From Acanthamoeba sp. SK_2022b (Eukaryota; Discosea; Longamoebia; Acanthamoebidae): 64,000 nucleotides of DNA. This document shows, in pieces, positions 12,180 through 23,179 of the stretch. Numbering within the stretch: position 1 is the stretch's first letter; each line of letters opens with the position of its first letter. Below the pieces are notes generated by a model. It saw only the letters and a list, made by a program, of their open reading frames with translations. It searched no databases and had not been told where the DNA came from. Location: contig JANDJZ010000139.1 of NCBI GenBank assembly GCA_027943245.1, positions 1 through 64,000 of the forward strand, read 5' to 3'. The translations under genes and the position numbers were made by a program.

Positions 12180-12570
12180 GTGAGGGGATGGGATCAACAT
12201 GTTTGGAATGGTCACACTGCCTGAGCCTGCCACCTTCCCCAAAGACATGGCCTGGATGTCTGATGTGTATGACAAGATGGCCCATGCACCCCAACAACAT
12301 CTTCACCCACATCCCATGCCTGGCTGGCTGCAAGCCCGTGGGATGCATTGGTCTTTTAAATAAAGTACAAAGTGGACAGAAAGCCTGATGAACACAACAT
12401 GTTGACACTGAAATGTGCCCTCAGCAACTGCTTCAAAGTCCATGATCTTGAATATCCAGTTGCAAACAGCACCCCTCACACTATCATCCATGCCTCAAGC
12501 ACTGACATAAACACTATGCACTACATTCAAACTCCACTCACTGCTTATAGGCAAGGCAAGAATATCCACT
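12180..12570 (+). pseudogene. Decayed Ty1/copia reverse transcriptase N-terminal fragment
   Basis: Across stops and shifts, the plus strand reads like the start of a copia-type RT. There is an EPATFPKDMAWMSDVYDKM stretch (compare the family's EP..EAL....W..AM). Then comes GCKPVGCIG and KYKVDRKPDEHNM, which resemble the family's P.GCKWVFK.K...DG. An L...LSNCFKV block then stands where the family has ARLVAKGF. A stop interrupts it near 12357. The fragment ends about 100 bp from the 3' end of the first SDR gene. Confidence 0.45.
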
Positions 12571-12663
12571 TCACAATTATGGGTTGGCAGTGATATCTTT
12601 TTGGCTTTGTGCTTTTGGGGCCAATAAACAGGCCAAGAACATATGCCTGCCACATGGTGGCAC

Positions 12664-13643
12664 TCAGTCCTTTGGGCTCCTCTGTGGCGAGATCATGATC
12701 TCTTTCGGACAGGCTGTCATGGGGAACTGGTGACGAGGTCAGCACAGGACACAAGGGAAGCAAAAACGGCTACGATACCTTGGCAACGAAGGAGATGGTA
12801 TGGGCAATGTCCTCAGGTTGTATCATCTTCTTGCGGTCGAGGTTTTCGCCAGTAACCATGGGCGTGTTGACCATTCCAGGCTCGATGGAACACACTTTGA
12901 TGCCCTTCTCCCTCAACGCTTCAAACATTGACAGCGTGAAGCCTACAACCCCATACTTGGACGCACAGTCTGTGCAACCCCAAACAGGCGTTAGTCAGGT
13001 GCAAAACTCCCAGTCACATTGGGTCCACGTACAGGGAACATTATCGCCAATGGCTGTCCTGCCGGCAATGCTAGCGATGTTGATGAGAGAGCTGCCCTCT
13101 GCTCAGAGCGCTTTAGACACAGTCGTCCCTCCGCAAGAAGAGAGTAAAAGGTGGGAAGCGCACGCTTCTTCTCGAGGTGCGGGATGGCAAGGTTCGTGAG
13201 GCGCATGAGCGAGGTCAGGTTGAGATTGACGCACTTCTCCCACTCCTCTAGCGGTTTCTCCGTCTTCACTGCCTTACCGGCGGCGTTGACAAGGATGTTG
13301 AGGCCACCAAGCTTCTGCACGCATGAGTCGATGGCGGCCTGCGCCCCATCGGTTGAGTTGAGGTCGGCCGGGATGGCAGCTGCGTTTACCCCCAGCTTCC
13401 GGCACTCCTCCACCACCTCTTTCAATTTCTGAACAGTTACACACACACACACACAAGTGAGATAGCCATCAGTACGCGCAGTGCTAGCCAAAGGCCTTGC
13501 AATCCATGTACGTCTTCGCTGCGAGCCACGGCACCGATGTGGCAGCCCTTGTGGGCAAGCTCAATACATGTTGCTCGTCCGATGCCAGAGCTGGCTCCTG
13601 TCACAAGTGCAACAAAGTCCTTGATGTTGGTCTTGTTCGACAT
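12664..13643 (-). CDS. Short-chain dehydrogenase/reductase (SDR copy 1)
   Basis: Five exons on the minus strand: 13643-13512, 13428-13164, 13098-13033, 12969-12779 and 12726-12664. They join in phase to 238 residues. The product is a classical NAD(P)-dependent SDR. It has TGASSGIGRA (cofactor loop), ILVNAAG (NAG-type motif), the catalytic Ser region GSSLINIASIAG, YCASK (YxxxK) and IEPGMVNTPM. The YCASK tyrosine is only formed by the third splice. The last exon (FPMTACPKEIMISPQRSP) lies beyond an in-frame TAG that sits in the final intron, so an unspliced reading would truncate it. It diverges from SDR copy 2 across about 370 bp, which probably holds both promoters. The substrate is unknown. 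Confidence 0.88.
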
Positions 13644-14013
13644 AGTGTGGTTGGTTGTGGTTAGCGTTTCGATTGTTGTGGGGTGTTTGATTTTAGCTTT
13701 TGAGTCTGCTAACAATTCAGAGGCCTTGGAGCTCCGCACGCCAACCGACGTGGGGTAGGCCAGCACTCCTCGACCTTCCTGCTCATTTGCTTTCGTTTCC
13801 TCTGTGGAATGCTGGCCTGCTCGCTTCTCCAATGGCCTCTATTTCACATACCACACGCGATTCTCTGGAACCGGTTCATTGCAAAATCTCAAACCAATAG
13901 AAACCAACGAGAAACTAAGCGCGTTGGCTGGTGAGTACTGGGTGAGAGTCCTCTCCTCTCATGGGCTGCTATTTAGAAAAGCCTGAGCAGCACACATTGA
14001 ACCGTTCACTGAC

Positions 14014-15023
14014 TTGACCACGTACATGACTTCAGTACACAAAACCAACATCAAAGGCCAAGTGGCCTTTGTCACCGGCGCCAGCTCTGGGATTGGCCGC
14101 GCCTGCTGCGTCGAACTGGCCCGCAAAGGCTGCCGCATCGCTGCCGTGGCCCGAAACCAAGAGGTGCGTGCCTGTGTTCTTGCTTTTGTTTGTGTTCATT
14201 GGCAGCCGCTAACCACAACTTCCAGAAACTGCAAGAAGTAGTGGGGGAGTGCGAGAAACTGGGGGCCAAGGCCACCGCAATCTCAGCCGACCTCACAACA
14301 ACCGAGGGCGCCAAGTCTGCCATCGACGCATGTGTCCATCAGTTGGGCGGGCTCAACATCCTCGTCAATTCAGGTCCCTCCCCCATCCACTTCAACTTCT
14401 ACTTTTGCTGACCTCCCACCGCAGCCGGGGTGGCGACGCACCTCGACGATCCGCTCGAGGAGTGGGAGAACTGCATCAACATCAACCTTGCGTCGCTCAT
14501 GCGCATTACCCATCTTGCAATGCCACACATCGAGAAGAAGGCTGGCGGCGCCATCATTAACATGGCCAGCGACCTTGGCCGCGAACCCTCCGCAAGGAGT
14601 GCCCCCTGTATCTCACCTCACACACAAGCACACATCACTGTTTCCGCACTGAACGTCGGGAGTTGCTGGAAGCTCACGACAATATTTAACACCAGATGCG
14701 GCGTCCAAGCACGGGGTGGTTGGGTTCTCCCTGTCGATGTTTGAGGCTGTGCAAGAGAAGGGCATAAAGGTGTGCTCCATTGAGCCTGGCTACGTCAACA
14801 CCCCGATGCCCTCCGATCACAACAAGGACCGCCAGAAGATGATTCAGCCAGAGGACATCGCACACACTGTTGTTTTTGTTGCCCAGGTATCAGTGAGGCA
14901 CATTGGTGTCTGTGTTTGTGCTCCCATAGCAATTGGCTGACTGCCGATCTGCATGTGCAGTTCCCAGAGACAGCTTGCCCCACGGAGATCTTTGTGGACC
15001 CACAGAGAGAACCAACGAAATGA
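14014..15023 (+). CDS. Short-chain dehydrogenase/reductase (SDR copy 2)
   Basis: A paralogue of the neighbouring minus-strand SDR, with the same exon logic plus an extra intron near 14372-14423. It carries VAFVTGASSGIGRACCVELA, LNILVNS, then GGAIINMASDLGR, then AASKHGVVGFSLSMFEA, then IEPGYVNTPM. The final spliced exon is FPETACPTEIFVDPQREP, ending with TGA at 15021-15023. The usual YxxxK tyrosine position is at a splice junction (intron ending ACCAG at about 14694). My joined reading gives DAASKHG there, so the catalytic Tyr looks replaced or the junction is slightly different. The start could be the Met at 14026 (MTSVHKTN). Substrate unknown. Confidence 0.82.
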
Positions 15024-17384
15024 AGAGAATTATTGTTGTTCAACTTCTTAGCCACAAACATGGGGTGTTCATTCCATTTGCACAGCAAACAAAGCCAGCA
15101 CTAACATAGAGCATCACCATTGGAGGAGCTGGACAGGCTTTAGCGTCCAGCCACACACAATTCGAGTAAGCTTGGAGTCCTCCACCTCAGAGCTTTTGGT
15201 TGAGACACCAGAAAGCTTTGGCAAGGGAGTTTCTTCACAATAGAGTAGGCAACATGATGTCTGTGTGAGTGAGAGCATATTCACACAGAATTAGATAAAT
15301 TAAGAGCCAAGTTTTTTACACATTGTTCTTACAGCCTGAAACCTCCCATCAAAAATGACTGGTTCTTATTTGTGCGTTCATAATCATGGTTGTTTTGACT
15401 GGTCTTTGGAGCAGTTTTATCCTTATACTTGAGTAGGTGGAAGATGACACAAAATTGTAGCCACATTCATTGGTGTCAGTCTCATTTTTTTGCTCTGGTG
15501 AGTTACCAGTTACGTTCAGGAATGGTATCATATATATATATATGTCCCTGAACTAAACTAAACCTCATTTGATGAGGAACTGGCATTTGCTGTATCCTCA
15601 TGGCTTCCTGTTAGAATACTCAGGTGCGCCACCTCTGTATGACAGAATGCCATGTGCCCTTCCCTTAGTCTACATTTTCCACACCACACAGAAAAAACCA
15701 AAAATGGCAAATTTCCACCTCTATTATGAAGTGAGTGGTCCAGTCTCCTATTGACTTTGCTATCAAGCTTTAGCACCTACAATTCTTCATTTTGTAAAGT
15801 ATTGACTTAACAAAAAAAAATGCATGTTACTCTCTTCACCGCTCTCAGCATTGCTGATGTCATCTTCCTTCTCCATTATTTTCCTTCTTTCTCTCTCATC
15901 TTTGGCAACATATCAAATCCCTCAAGGATGGCAGAGCTCTCATCATCAACAAGCACACATGCAAAGTCATCCTCAAGGCCATTGATACAGGCTTTAGCAT
16001 CCCCATTGTCCCATTCTTGCTCCCATCCAACCTAACAGACCAGCAGGATAAATTCTGTGCATTTACAATGCACACACTTCCACCACCCCTCACCCAGCTT
16101 CATGGCAGGTTCAGACAAATGTGTGTAAGCTGTGACAAATCACCAAGCAAAGATCGTGTGTCAGTGCACTATCTCCCTTTTTGTCAACAGGTGGTCATCT
16201 GAACATGTCCTATGCTACCTAAAGGGTACCATCAACCTGGCCCTCTGCTACAACCAGCACTACATCAACCTACATTACCTGCCTCAACTCACCTGCAATG
16301 CGAACCATGGCCCATCTTATCAAGATGACCTCAAGTCCATGTTGACCATCAAGGCCCACCTGTGTGGCACACAAGTCAACCTACTCAGGACTACATCACC
16401 ACTATGATGTCAAGATCAAGCATGCACACAACCTCAACACTCGCAGTATCATCAGTGTCAACTACTGTCCAACTGATGAACTATGTGCTGATCTACTGAC
16501 AAAGGCTCTACCCAAGATCATCCATCACCAGAAACACTTCAGTCTCAAGGAGCTTTCAGAGCAAGCGACTTCAAGAGTATAGGGGCGCTCTTAGTAAGGC
16601 TTGTAAAAATCATTGTGAGTGCATAGGTGCACAATGCTCATGCATTTCCTTCACCTCAAAAAAGCCTGCTGTAGCACATTCCCTATGGGCCACCATACTT
16701 TTGGAAGGGGTCCCCTCTGGGGATGGGTGGTGGTGTGGGTTGTAAAAAAACTATAAAATAGGAAGATATTGAGTTATGTGCTAATAGTACACCAGGTAGT
16801 ACATGTAGTTGAGAAGTCCATTGTCATACTTGATCCTGATGTGCAGGTGTATGTGTTGTGCTGGAGGTACCATCACTCCCCTCCTAGCCGCAGAGCAAAC
16901 ATTCGTTAATTTTAATTTCTTTCTTGTTTTCCTCCTTCCACGCCGGCAAATTGGTGGGCCAAGAGGAGCCTGGACGACAACGACGCCAAGATGGAGGCGT
17001 GTTGGGGTGCAGGCAAAGCGAGTTGTATTTTAAACAAGGGGAATTATGTATAGAGAAGAGAAAGAGAACACACCAACAAGGTTTATAATCTATAGAACAC
17101 ACTAACTCGCTGTCGTCCGGGGGAGGGAAGAGAGGAAGATGAAGAAGGAGCGTGCTTGCTTCGTGCGCCAGATGATCTGGCCCAGGGAGTAAGAGAGAGT
17201 AGAAGAGAGCACGCCTCCCGCCAGGCACCATCACCGCCACACCTCGCCTCGAACGCCAACAAGAACCTCTTCTCCGCCACCCCCGCACCTCACACACGAC
17301 ATCTTCGAGATGGCAGAGATGCGGTCGAAATGAAGCTTCGTTGTCGGCGCGTTGTTGGAAGGATCGATGAGAACGAGCGAAGGC
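15024..17384. other. Gene-poor repeat region
   Basis: About 2.4 kb of lower-GC sequence with no intact gene. It includes a diverged copy of the island end motif (about 15343-15382, core AAAATGACTGG then TTTGTGCGTTCAT), an (AT)n run near 15530-15542, and a copia RNase H remnant (16190-16570). Confidence 0.6.
16190..16570 (+). pseudogene. Ty1/copia RNase H remnant
   Basis: The first frame reads WSSEHVLCYLKGTINLALCY, matching the RT/RNase H join of copia elements (VLRYLKGT...GL.Y). After a frame break the next reads VKIKHAHNL and later PTDELCADLLTKALPKI. These match the conserved KHI..., T.....AD.LTKAL block at the end of copia pol. There is no open frame through the whole, no intact integrase or protease, and no clear LTR nearby, so this is a dead fragment. 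Confidence 0.75.
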
Positions 17385-18221
17385 TTAGAAGAGAGAGCAT
17401 CCCTTCTTCTTCTTCGGCTTGGGTTTTGGGGCCTGCTGGGGGTGCTTCTCGCGCCACTTGTTGATCCTGAGAACGAGACGGAAGAAGGCTTCGTTGACGT
17501 TGGTGTTGGTCTTGGCTGAGGCCTCGAGGAAGTCACAGTTGAACTTCTCCGACAGCGCCTGACCGTCCTCGACTGGCACCTCGCGATCCTCCTCCAAATC
17601 CTTCTTGTTGCCGACGAGGATGATGGGAATGTCGAGCCTGTCCTCCTGGACGCGCAAAATTTGATTCCTGAACTTGGTCACCGCCTCGAAACTGGTGAGC
17701 GTCGTAATGCTGTACACGATGAGGAATCCCTGGCCAGTCTTCATGTACTGATCTCTCAGCGCCTGAAGTTTGGGGGGGGGGGGAGTTAATACGCTAGCGT
17801 GGTGAACGGTTGCATTAATGTTCGGCAACTACGTACGCCGAATTCCTCCTGACCGGCAGTATCCATGATGTCGAGGGTGCAAGCAACTCCCTCAACCTCG
17901 ACCTGCTTCCTGTTGTAGGGAAGGTTTGGTCAGCCCCCGTCTCCAGGAGAACATTGGACAGAACCAAGAAGAAATTCAGCTTACGTACATGTAGCTGTCC
18001 TCGATGGTCGGATCGTACTGCACAAGATGGAGGAATGGAATGAGAATTATGCATTCAAACTCGTGAAATAGGCCAGAATGATAGGAGAAGAACACAAACG
18101 TTACCTTGGTCAGGAAAGTGCCCTGGATGAACATGACGGTGAGGGCAGACTTGCCCACACCACCAGCTCCTACAACTACAATTCTGTATTCATTGTGCGA
18201 ACTCGCCGCCTTCTGCGCCAT
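17385..18221 (-). CDS. Ras/Rap-family small GTPase
   Basis: A Ras-type GTPase in about four exons, starting [18 protein letters not shown]. The G1 box is [10 protein letters not shown], the effector loop is YDPTIEDSY and switch II is DTAGQEEF with the catalytic Gln present. G4 is GNKKDL and G5 is EASAK. The end is a Lys-rich [13 protein letters not shown], so a polybasic region precedes a CAAX box (CSLF) for prenylation. The TAA stop is at 17385-17387. The effector loop and the SALRDQYM-like stretch ([14 protein letters not shown]) fit Ras or Rap; Rho and Rab are excluded. It acts as a GTP-dependent switch at membranes. Which of Ras or Rap it is needs a tree. Confidence 0.92.
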
Positions 18222-19854
18222 CTGGAATTAATTGGGAGTCTCTCTCTTTCTCCTCTATTGAACGATTTATCTGCGAAGAAGGCTTCTCTTCTCCTTAGCG
18301 ATCGAGATGAAGGACGGCTCGAGTCGTTTGCACGAGAGAAGGATTGTGTCGTGTCTCTTCGGACTTGGTGTAGCTAAGTCTTTTCGCCAACGCGAAAACA
18401 CCGACGACCGCGAATGTCGTTGTTCGGCACTCTGATTCGCTGCGCTTTGCCGCCGTTGGGATTGGCCGTGGTTGGTCGTTCGGAGCTGCGGGAGCGCTGA
18501 CACCCTCCTGTCCCACACAACGGCTGCATGTCTACAGTTCGAATTGTCGACGGTCTCGGCGATGTTTGATTTATGACCAACCAGAAATCGTACCGTCGTG
18601 ACCGCGCAAGTTCGCCAACGCGGTGACCGTTACTGCTGTTTTGCGTCGCGTGCGCAACGGTACACCACGGGGTACGGGAGCGCATGCAGCCCTTGGCGGT
18701 AGAACTTACACGGTGGGGAAAGCGAAGACACACGGCGGGGTGGGGCCGCACGCCCCCTTGCCCCATCCCCGGCATTTGGCCTGGTTTTCTTCGGCTTTCG
18801 TAGAGCCCGCTTTTAGCCCCCCCCCTCATCTTTTCTCACCCCTGCACGGCCGGTCTCTGTTTGTTGTTGCCTGTGCTCGTTACGGGCCTGCCATTCACAG
18901 TTTGAGAGGCCGAGCCAGCGCCCAGCTTTGCAGCTAGGCACGATCCGTAGAACGTGCTTTTTAAAGAGCTGTGTTGTTGGGTCGCCGCCACCTCCTGTCC
19001 CAGCACTCGATCATAGAGCCCGTAAGGAAATACGTTCGCGACAGCTGCCACTTGCGATCTGACAGCTGAGCACATTAGAGATCCCAACCCCTTGACCAGC
19101 CCTACAGTGAGGGGTCCCGCACGGTCCGCTGTCTGCGCTCATCGCCTCCTGCATGACGGAAAGCGGCGCCTTGGTTGATTCTTGCTGATGTGCTCTATCT
19201 ATGGGCGCGCAGGACCATCGCGCCGGAATGAGGGAGGAATGGTTCCAGGTACCCTTGTTGCCGGTCAGGTGCATGGAGGCGGCCGAGCGCTCACTAAGGG
19301 ACGAGAGCGATCGCTCGCACAGGCTCCCAATCGCGTACCGGCCCAACCTGTTCAAACTTCGTCTCCATCAAGGCGCCTGCATCTTTGCCATGTTTACCCC
19401 AAATGCCCTTTGGCAGTCAGATACCAACCTTGTCGCTTGTCCCGACTTTCCTTCCTGACACCTGGTTGTTGAGTCCGCCTTTCCCTGTAGCACCTCCACT
19501 TGCGCATTTGGCATCGGCCATCCCCACCCTCCTCCAAGCCTATCGTTCTTCACACGCTCAACCGTCCAGCTTTCTCCTCTAGTACAACCCACCCGCACAC
19601 TTGATCACTCCTGCCCGTCTCGCATCGTCGCCATCGCTTTCTCGAAAAAAGAACGAACATTCATACGCGCAACTTCCCACCTCGTTCCCATCTAGCCTCC
19701 AGCGTCAAGCGCCGTTGCTCGTCCACTCGAGCCTCTCTTCGCCAAGCAAGACAACCAACCTCGCCGATCAGAGCAACCAGTAGACCCAGAGCACCGGGCT
19801 ATCTCACAGGGCGTTTTTCTTTCCCCGCGCTCGCCTGTAACCTACTCGCCGCGG
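18222..19854. other. Intergenic region, no gene seen
   Basis: About 1.6 kb between the divergent Ras gene and the next plus-strand gene. Short frames on both strands have no recognisable domain. The last 250 bp before 19855 are pyrimidine-rich, as expected for a promoter or 5' leader. Confidence 0.5.
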
Positions 19855-21559
19855 GTGGCTTGCATGAACCTGTGGACGGCTTCTTCTGGAGCAACGGGCC
19901 AGGGATCGGCTTCCTGCCCCGGTTCGAGGGTGTCCCCCTTGCCGGTCGAGGACCACGACGCGGGTAGAGGCGGAGGCATGATGGCCTTGCTGCTCGGCCG
20001 GGCCGGCAACGACGAGGACACGAGGCATTACTCGTACGACGGCGACTTAGGGTGGCGCCCATCCACTTCGTCCACTGCCTCTACGTCGCCTCATCTAGCG
20101 ACTACCTCGCCTTCTTCTCTTTCCGCGGTATCCTGTTTCAACACCTACCCGTTGGAGAGGACGGCGCTACAGCACCCCCTGTCATCTTCTTCATCTTCTT
20201 CCACTACACATATCTTGTCGCCCCCGGCGCGAGATGAGCAGGACCTCTACACCGACAGGCCGCCGAGCGCTCCCGCGTCCTCTACTTCGGGCTCGCCGTC
20301 TACGTCGCCCTCGTTTCCGCTCGACGTGCCCTACTACCTGCACCTGCCCCGGCCTTCGCTGCCCTCCTTCGAGCCCATGATGTCCGCCCCAGGGGCCTTC
20401 CCTTCGTCGGCATCTCCCTCGTACTCCTCCACCTCCCTCCCCTCCTCTTCGTCCTTTTCCCACTACCTCCCGATGGCGGGCTTGCCCGAGGGCGACTCGA
20501 GCACGTTTGGTCGCTCGTCCTGGCCCTACGCCTCTTCTTCTGCTCCGACCTCCCTGCCCGACATCTTCAGGCCTTCCGTCCTCTTCGGCCCGTCCTCGTC
20601 TTTGCCCGCGCCTGGTCCGATGGGGCTCGCCTCGGGGGACTCGGCCTGCTCCTCCACGTCCTCCTCCTTCTCCGCCTCGCCTCCCCCCGCTTGGCGCCCG
20701 CCGTCGCCCGACTCCTGCTCCTCGTCTTCTTCGTCGCCCGACCTCTCCTCTGCCGCCGCCGAGGCCACCGAGCCGACCGCGGCCACGGCCAAGGCCCATC
20801 TCACGGACTCGACCGCGCCCCGAGGGGCTCGGGCGCGCCGGCCGAGCCACGAGGCGCGACGACCGCAGGAGCCCGAGGGGCAGCCGCAGCAGAAGAGGCA
20901 CAAGGTGGCCGGCCAGCCGACTTCGCGCAAGCCGATCCTGCGCCGCAAGATGGAGGAGGAGTACTACCACTACCTCAAGCAGAAGCTCAACCGCATGGAG
21001 AGCACCCGCAAGAAGAGGGAGCAGCAGGGACGAGAGACACACGCGGGGCTCGCCTCGCTGTCGTCGGGCGCCGCGTACCTGTCGTCGTCGCCCGAGTCGA
21101 GCGATCTGGCCAACAGGTCTCCCGACATCGCCGCGCCGACCTCTGGTAGGCGTCGCTTTCGTTCTTTTGTTGTCGCTTTTCGCTCTTTGCCAACGGGTGT
21201 TCTTGCGCAGATGAGCTGCGAATGGAGGAGGAACAGCTGTACGTGAGCGGTACGGCGATGGAGTGCTTCCGCCACTACCACGAGTACGTGTCGCCGCCCG
21301 CTCTCCGTTATCACCACACACCGCACGCGCACGAGATGAGCTCACCTAACCCCACAGGAAGATAAGCTCGTTCCTGGTGGTCGAGAATGTGGATCTGTCC
21401 AGCGAGGAATGGATACGGTCCGTGCTCAAGGGCGTGGTATGCCAGGTGACACCCTTCGCGCTGAAGATCAACGCCATCCTGGCCTTCGGTACAATCCCGC
21501 TCGGGACCCGCACCTGGCGGTCTCCATCAAGCTCACCCATCAGCCAACCGCTCGTGCTG

Positions 21560-21618
<59 letters not shown>

Positions 21619-22981
21619 GTGTAGGCGCCCTGGTAGGTGGCCAGCGCCATTGGGCGGACATCTTTTTCGACAAGTCGAGGCGCCTGCTGATCGAGTTCTT
21701 CGACTCGTCGGACTACGAGGTGGCCGAAGGTACAGCCCGTTGTCTTGTTCCCCCCCTCCCCGCCTCGCGCTCACGATCGTGCCCTCCTTTCCCCAACCAC
21801 TCCCCCGCCTCGCTCGTCCTTCCAGGCCTCACGCTTCTGAGCTACTACCTCTTCAACATGGGCGACCCCGTCCGTTCGCGCTGCTTCGCCGAGAGCGCCG
21901 CCCAGATCTCTGTCAGGCATGACCTCCCCGACACTCCCCGCGCGCTCCCGCCTTGCGCTCGATCGGCCGGCGCTGGCTAACCCGAGGGCTGGGACCGCGT
22001 CTTGCCGGCATCATCATCAGGACGAGGCCGGGCGGCGGGCTCATGTTCATTCGCGCGCAGACGATCGCCGAGGTCATCGCCACCAACCCGGGGCTGAGCG
22101 AGGCCCTCACGGCCGGGTCGCTCTACCTCAAGAAGCCGCTGCTCACCTTCCCCACGACAGTCGAGGAGCACAACAAGGTGGCGGTCAGCAGCCTGCTGGA
22201 GCAGCTCATCATCGTGTCCAGCATGATCCACATGTGGCGCACCAACCAGCTCATCGCCGAGGGCCGCGAGCGCGGCAAGCGCGGCCGCCGGCGACGGCGG
22301 AGCTCGTCGACCGACGCCACCGGCAGAAGGCGGCAGAGCGCCGCCAACAGCGCGGGGCTCGCCTCGCCTCTCCACCTGCTCTCGGTGCTGCAGGCCATTG
22401 AGGAGAAGCTCGAGAGCCAGGAGCTCCGACTGCGGGAGCCGCCTGTGCGCAAGGGCCCCCGGAAGGGCAGCGTGGACTCCCACCCGCCCGTGGCTGCGCA
22501 GGCCGTCGCGAGCGAGCAGGGCGCGTTCATGGCCGATCTGCTGGCCTTCACGCGCTTCGTGCTGTACAGCGTGCGGGCCGACTGTCACCGCGAGGCCGGC
22601 ATGACCAAGAACGCCTACATCAGCGCCGAGAAGATTCTCATTCAGCTCGAGCAGGATGCCGGCCGCCTGATGAAGTTCGTCATGGCCCTCTCGCCTCTCG
22701 TTCTCTCCTTCGTGTCGCCCGTCGTCGAGCTGTTGTGCGGTGCGTTGCCTCTCTCGACCAATCGCGCACACGCACACACCAAACTGACCACACTGAGCGC
22801 AGGCCCACTTCGAGCGCAGTTCCTCACAGCCTCAGAGAGTCTGCGAGCTGTGTCGCTGCTCACTCCGTTGCACAACATCTTCCCGAGCATCGTGCCGCTG
22901 CCGCTCGACCTCGGTGCAGCAGCCGTCCCGACCATCCCAGTCGCCACCTCCTCGTCGGGGGGAATTCCTGCCGACACCTGA
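19855..22981 (+). CDS. Putative transcription-regulator-like protein with a fungal-TF-like middle region
   Basis: The long first exon encodes an extremely Ser/Pro-rich, disordered N-terminus. It ends in a basic, heptad-like stretch (RKMEEEYYHYLKQKLNRMES) preceded by KRHKVAG. After introns the chain continues MECFRHYHEKISSFLVVENV, then INAILAFGALVGGQRHWADI, then ALVGGQ...FFDKSRRLLIEFF, then LTLLSYYLFNMGDPVRSRC. That helical pattern resembles the middle homology region of fungal-type regulators (a ring of helices with A...G....A..YF..AR.L). A long helical C-terminus follows, with an Arg-rich insert (KRGRRRRRSSS). One intron, 21917-22020, appears to use a GC donor. The start at 19855 is the first Met; 19981 (MMALLLGRAG) is an alternative. 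The function is inferred only. Confidence 0.6.
21559..21618. repeat. (GT)n microsatellite in an intron
   Basis: About 58 bp of GT repeats just before the acceptor TTGTGTAG of the fourth intron of the transcription-regulator-like gene. Confidence 0.95.
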
Positions 22982-23179
22982 GAGACCAACCGAGAAGAAG
23001 AGAAAATAAAAGAAAATCAAGCTTCGCACAAATTTCTCTGAGGCCTGATTTTCCGTGTTTGGCTCGTCTGGTCTTCCTGTGCGCATCTTCGCGCTCATCT
23101 TCAATCTCCATCTCGTTCTTGGGCATTTCCGCCTTTCGAAAAAGAGACTTGACGTTAGAATCACTTCAATACACAGAAA

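Larger units (their letters stand above)
7535..12663. other. Lower-GC, gene-poor repeat island
   Basis: About 5.1 kb with visibly lower GC than the flanking genes and no intact gene. It contains the long inverted repeat (about 9087-11806), a 60-bp tandem duplication near 11154-11274 and a decayed copia RT fragment (about 12180-12570). On the minus strand at about 7800-8140 a broken frame reads like old coding sequence with internal stops (a recognisable run is HMVSLFNNPPLEHLLVNPF). It has no assigned family. Confidence 0.7.

Noticed and set aside
20191..21345. A 384-codon Arg/Gly-rich minus-strand frame
   Set aside because: Antisense to the Ser/Pro-rich first exon of the transcription-regulator-like gene; its composition is what the complement of Ser/Pro codons in high-GC DNA produces.
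21564..21624. Cys/Val-repeat peptides (CVCVCV) at this and other GT tracts
   Set aside because: Translated dinucleotide repeats lying in introns; not coding.
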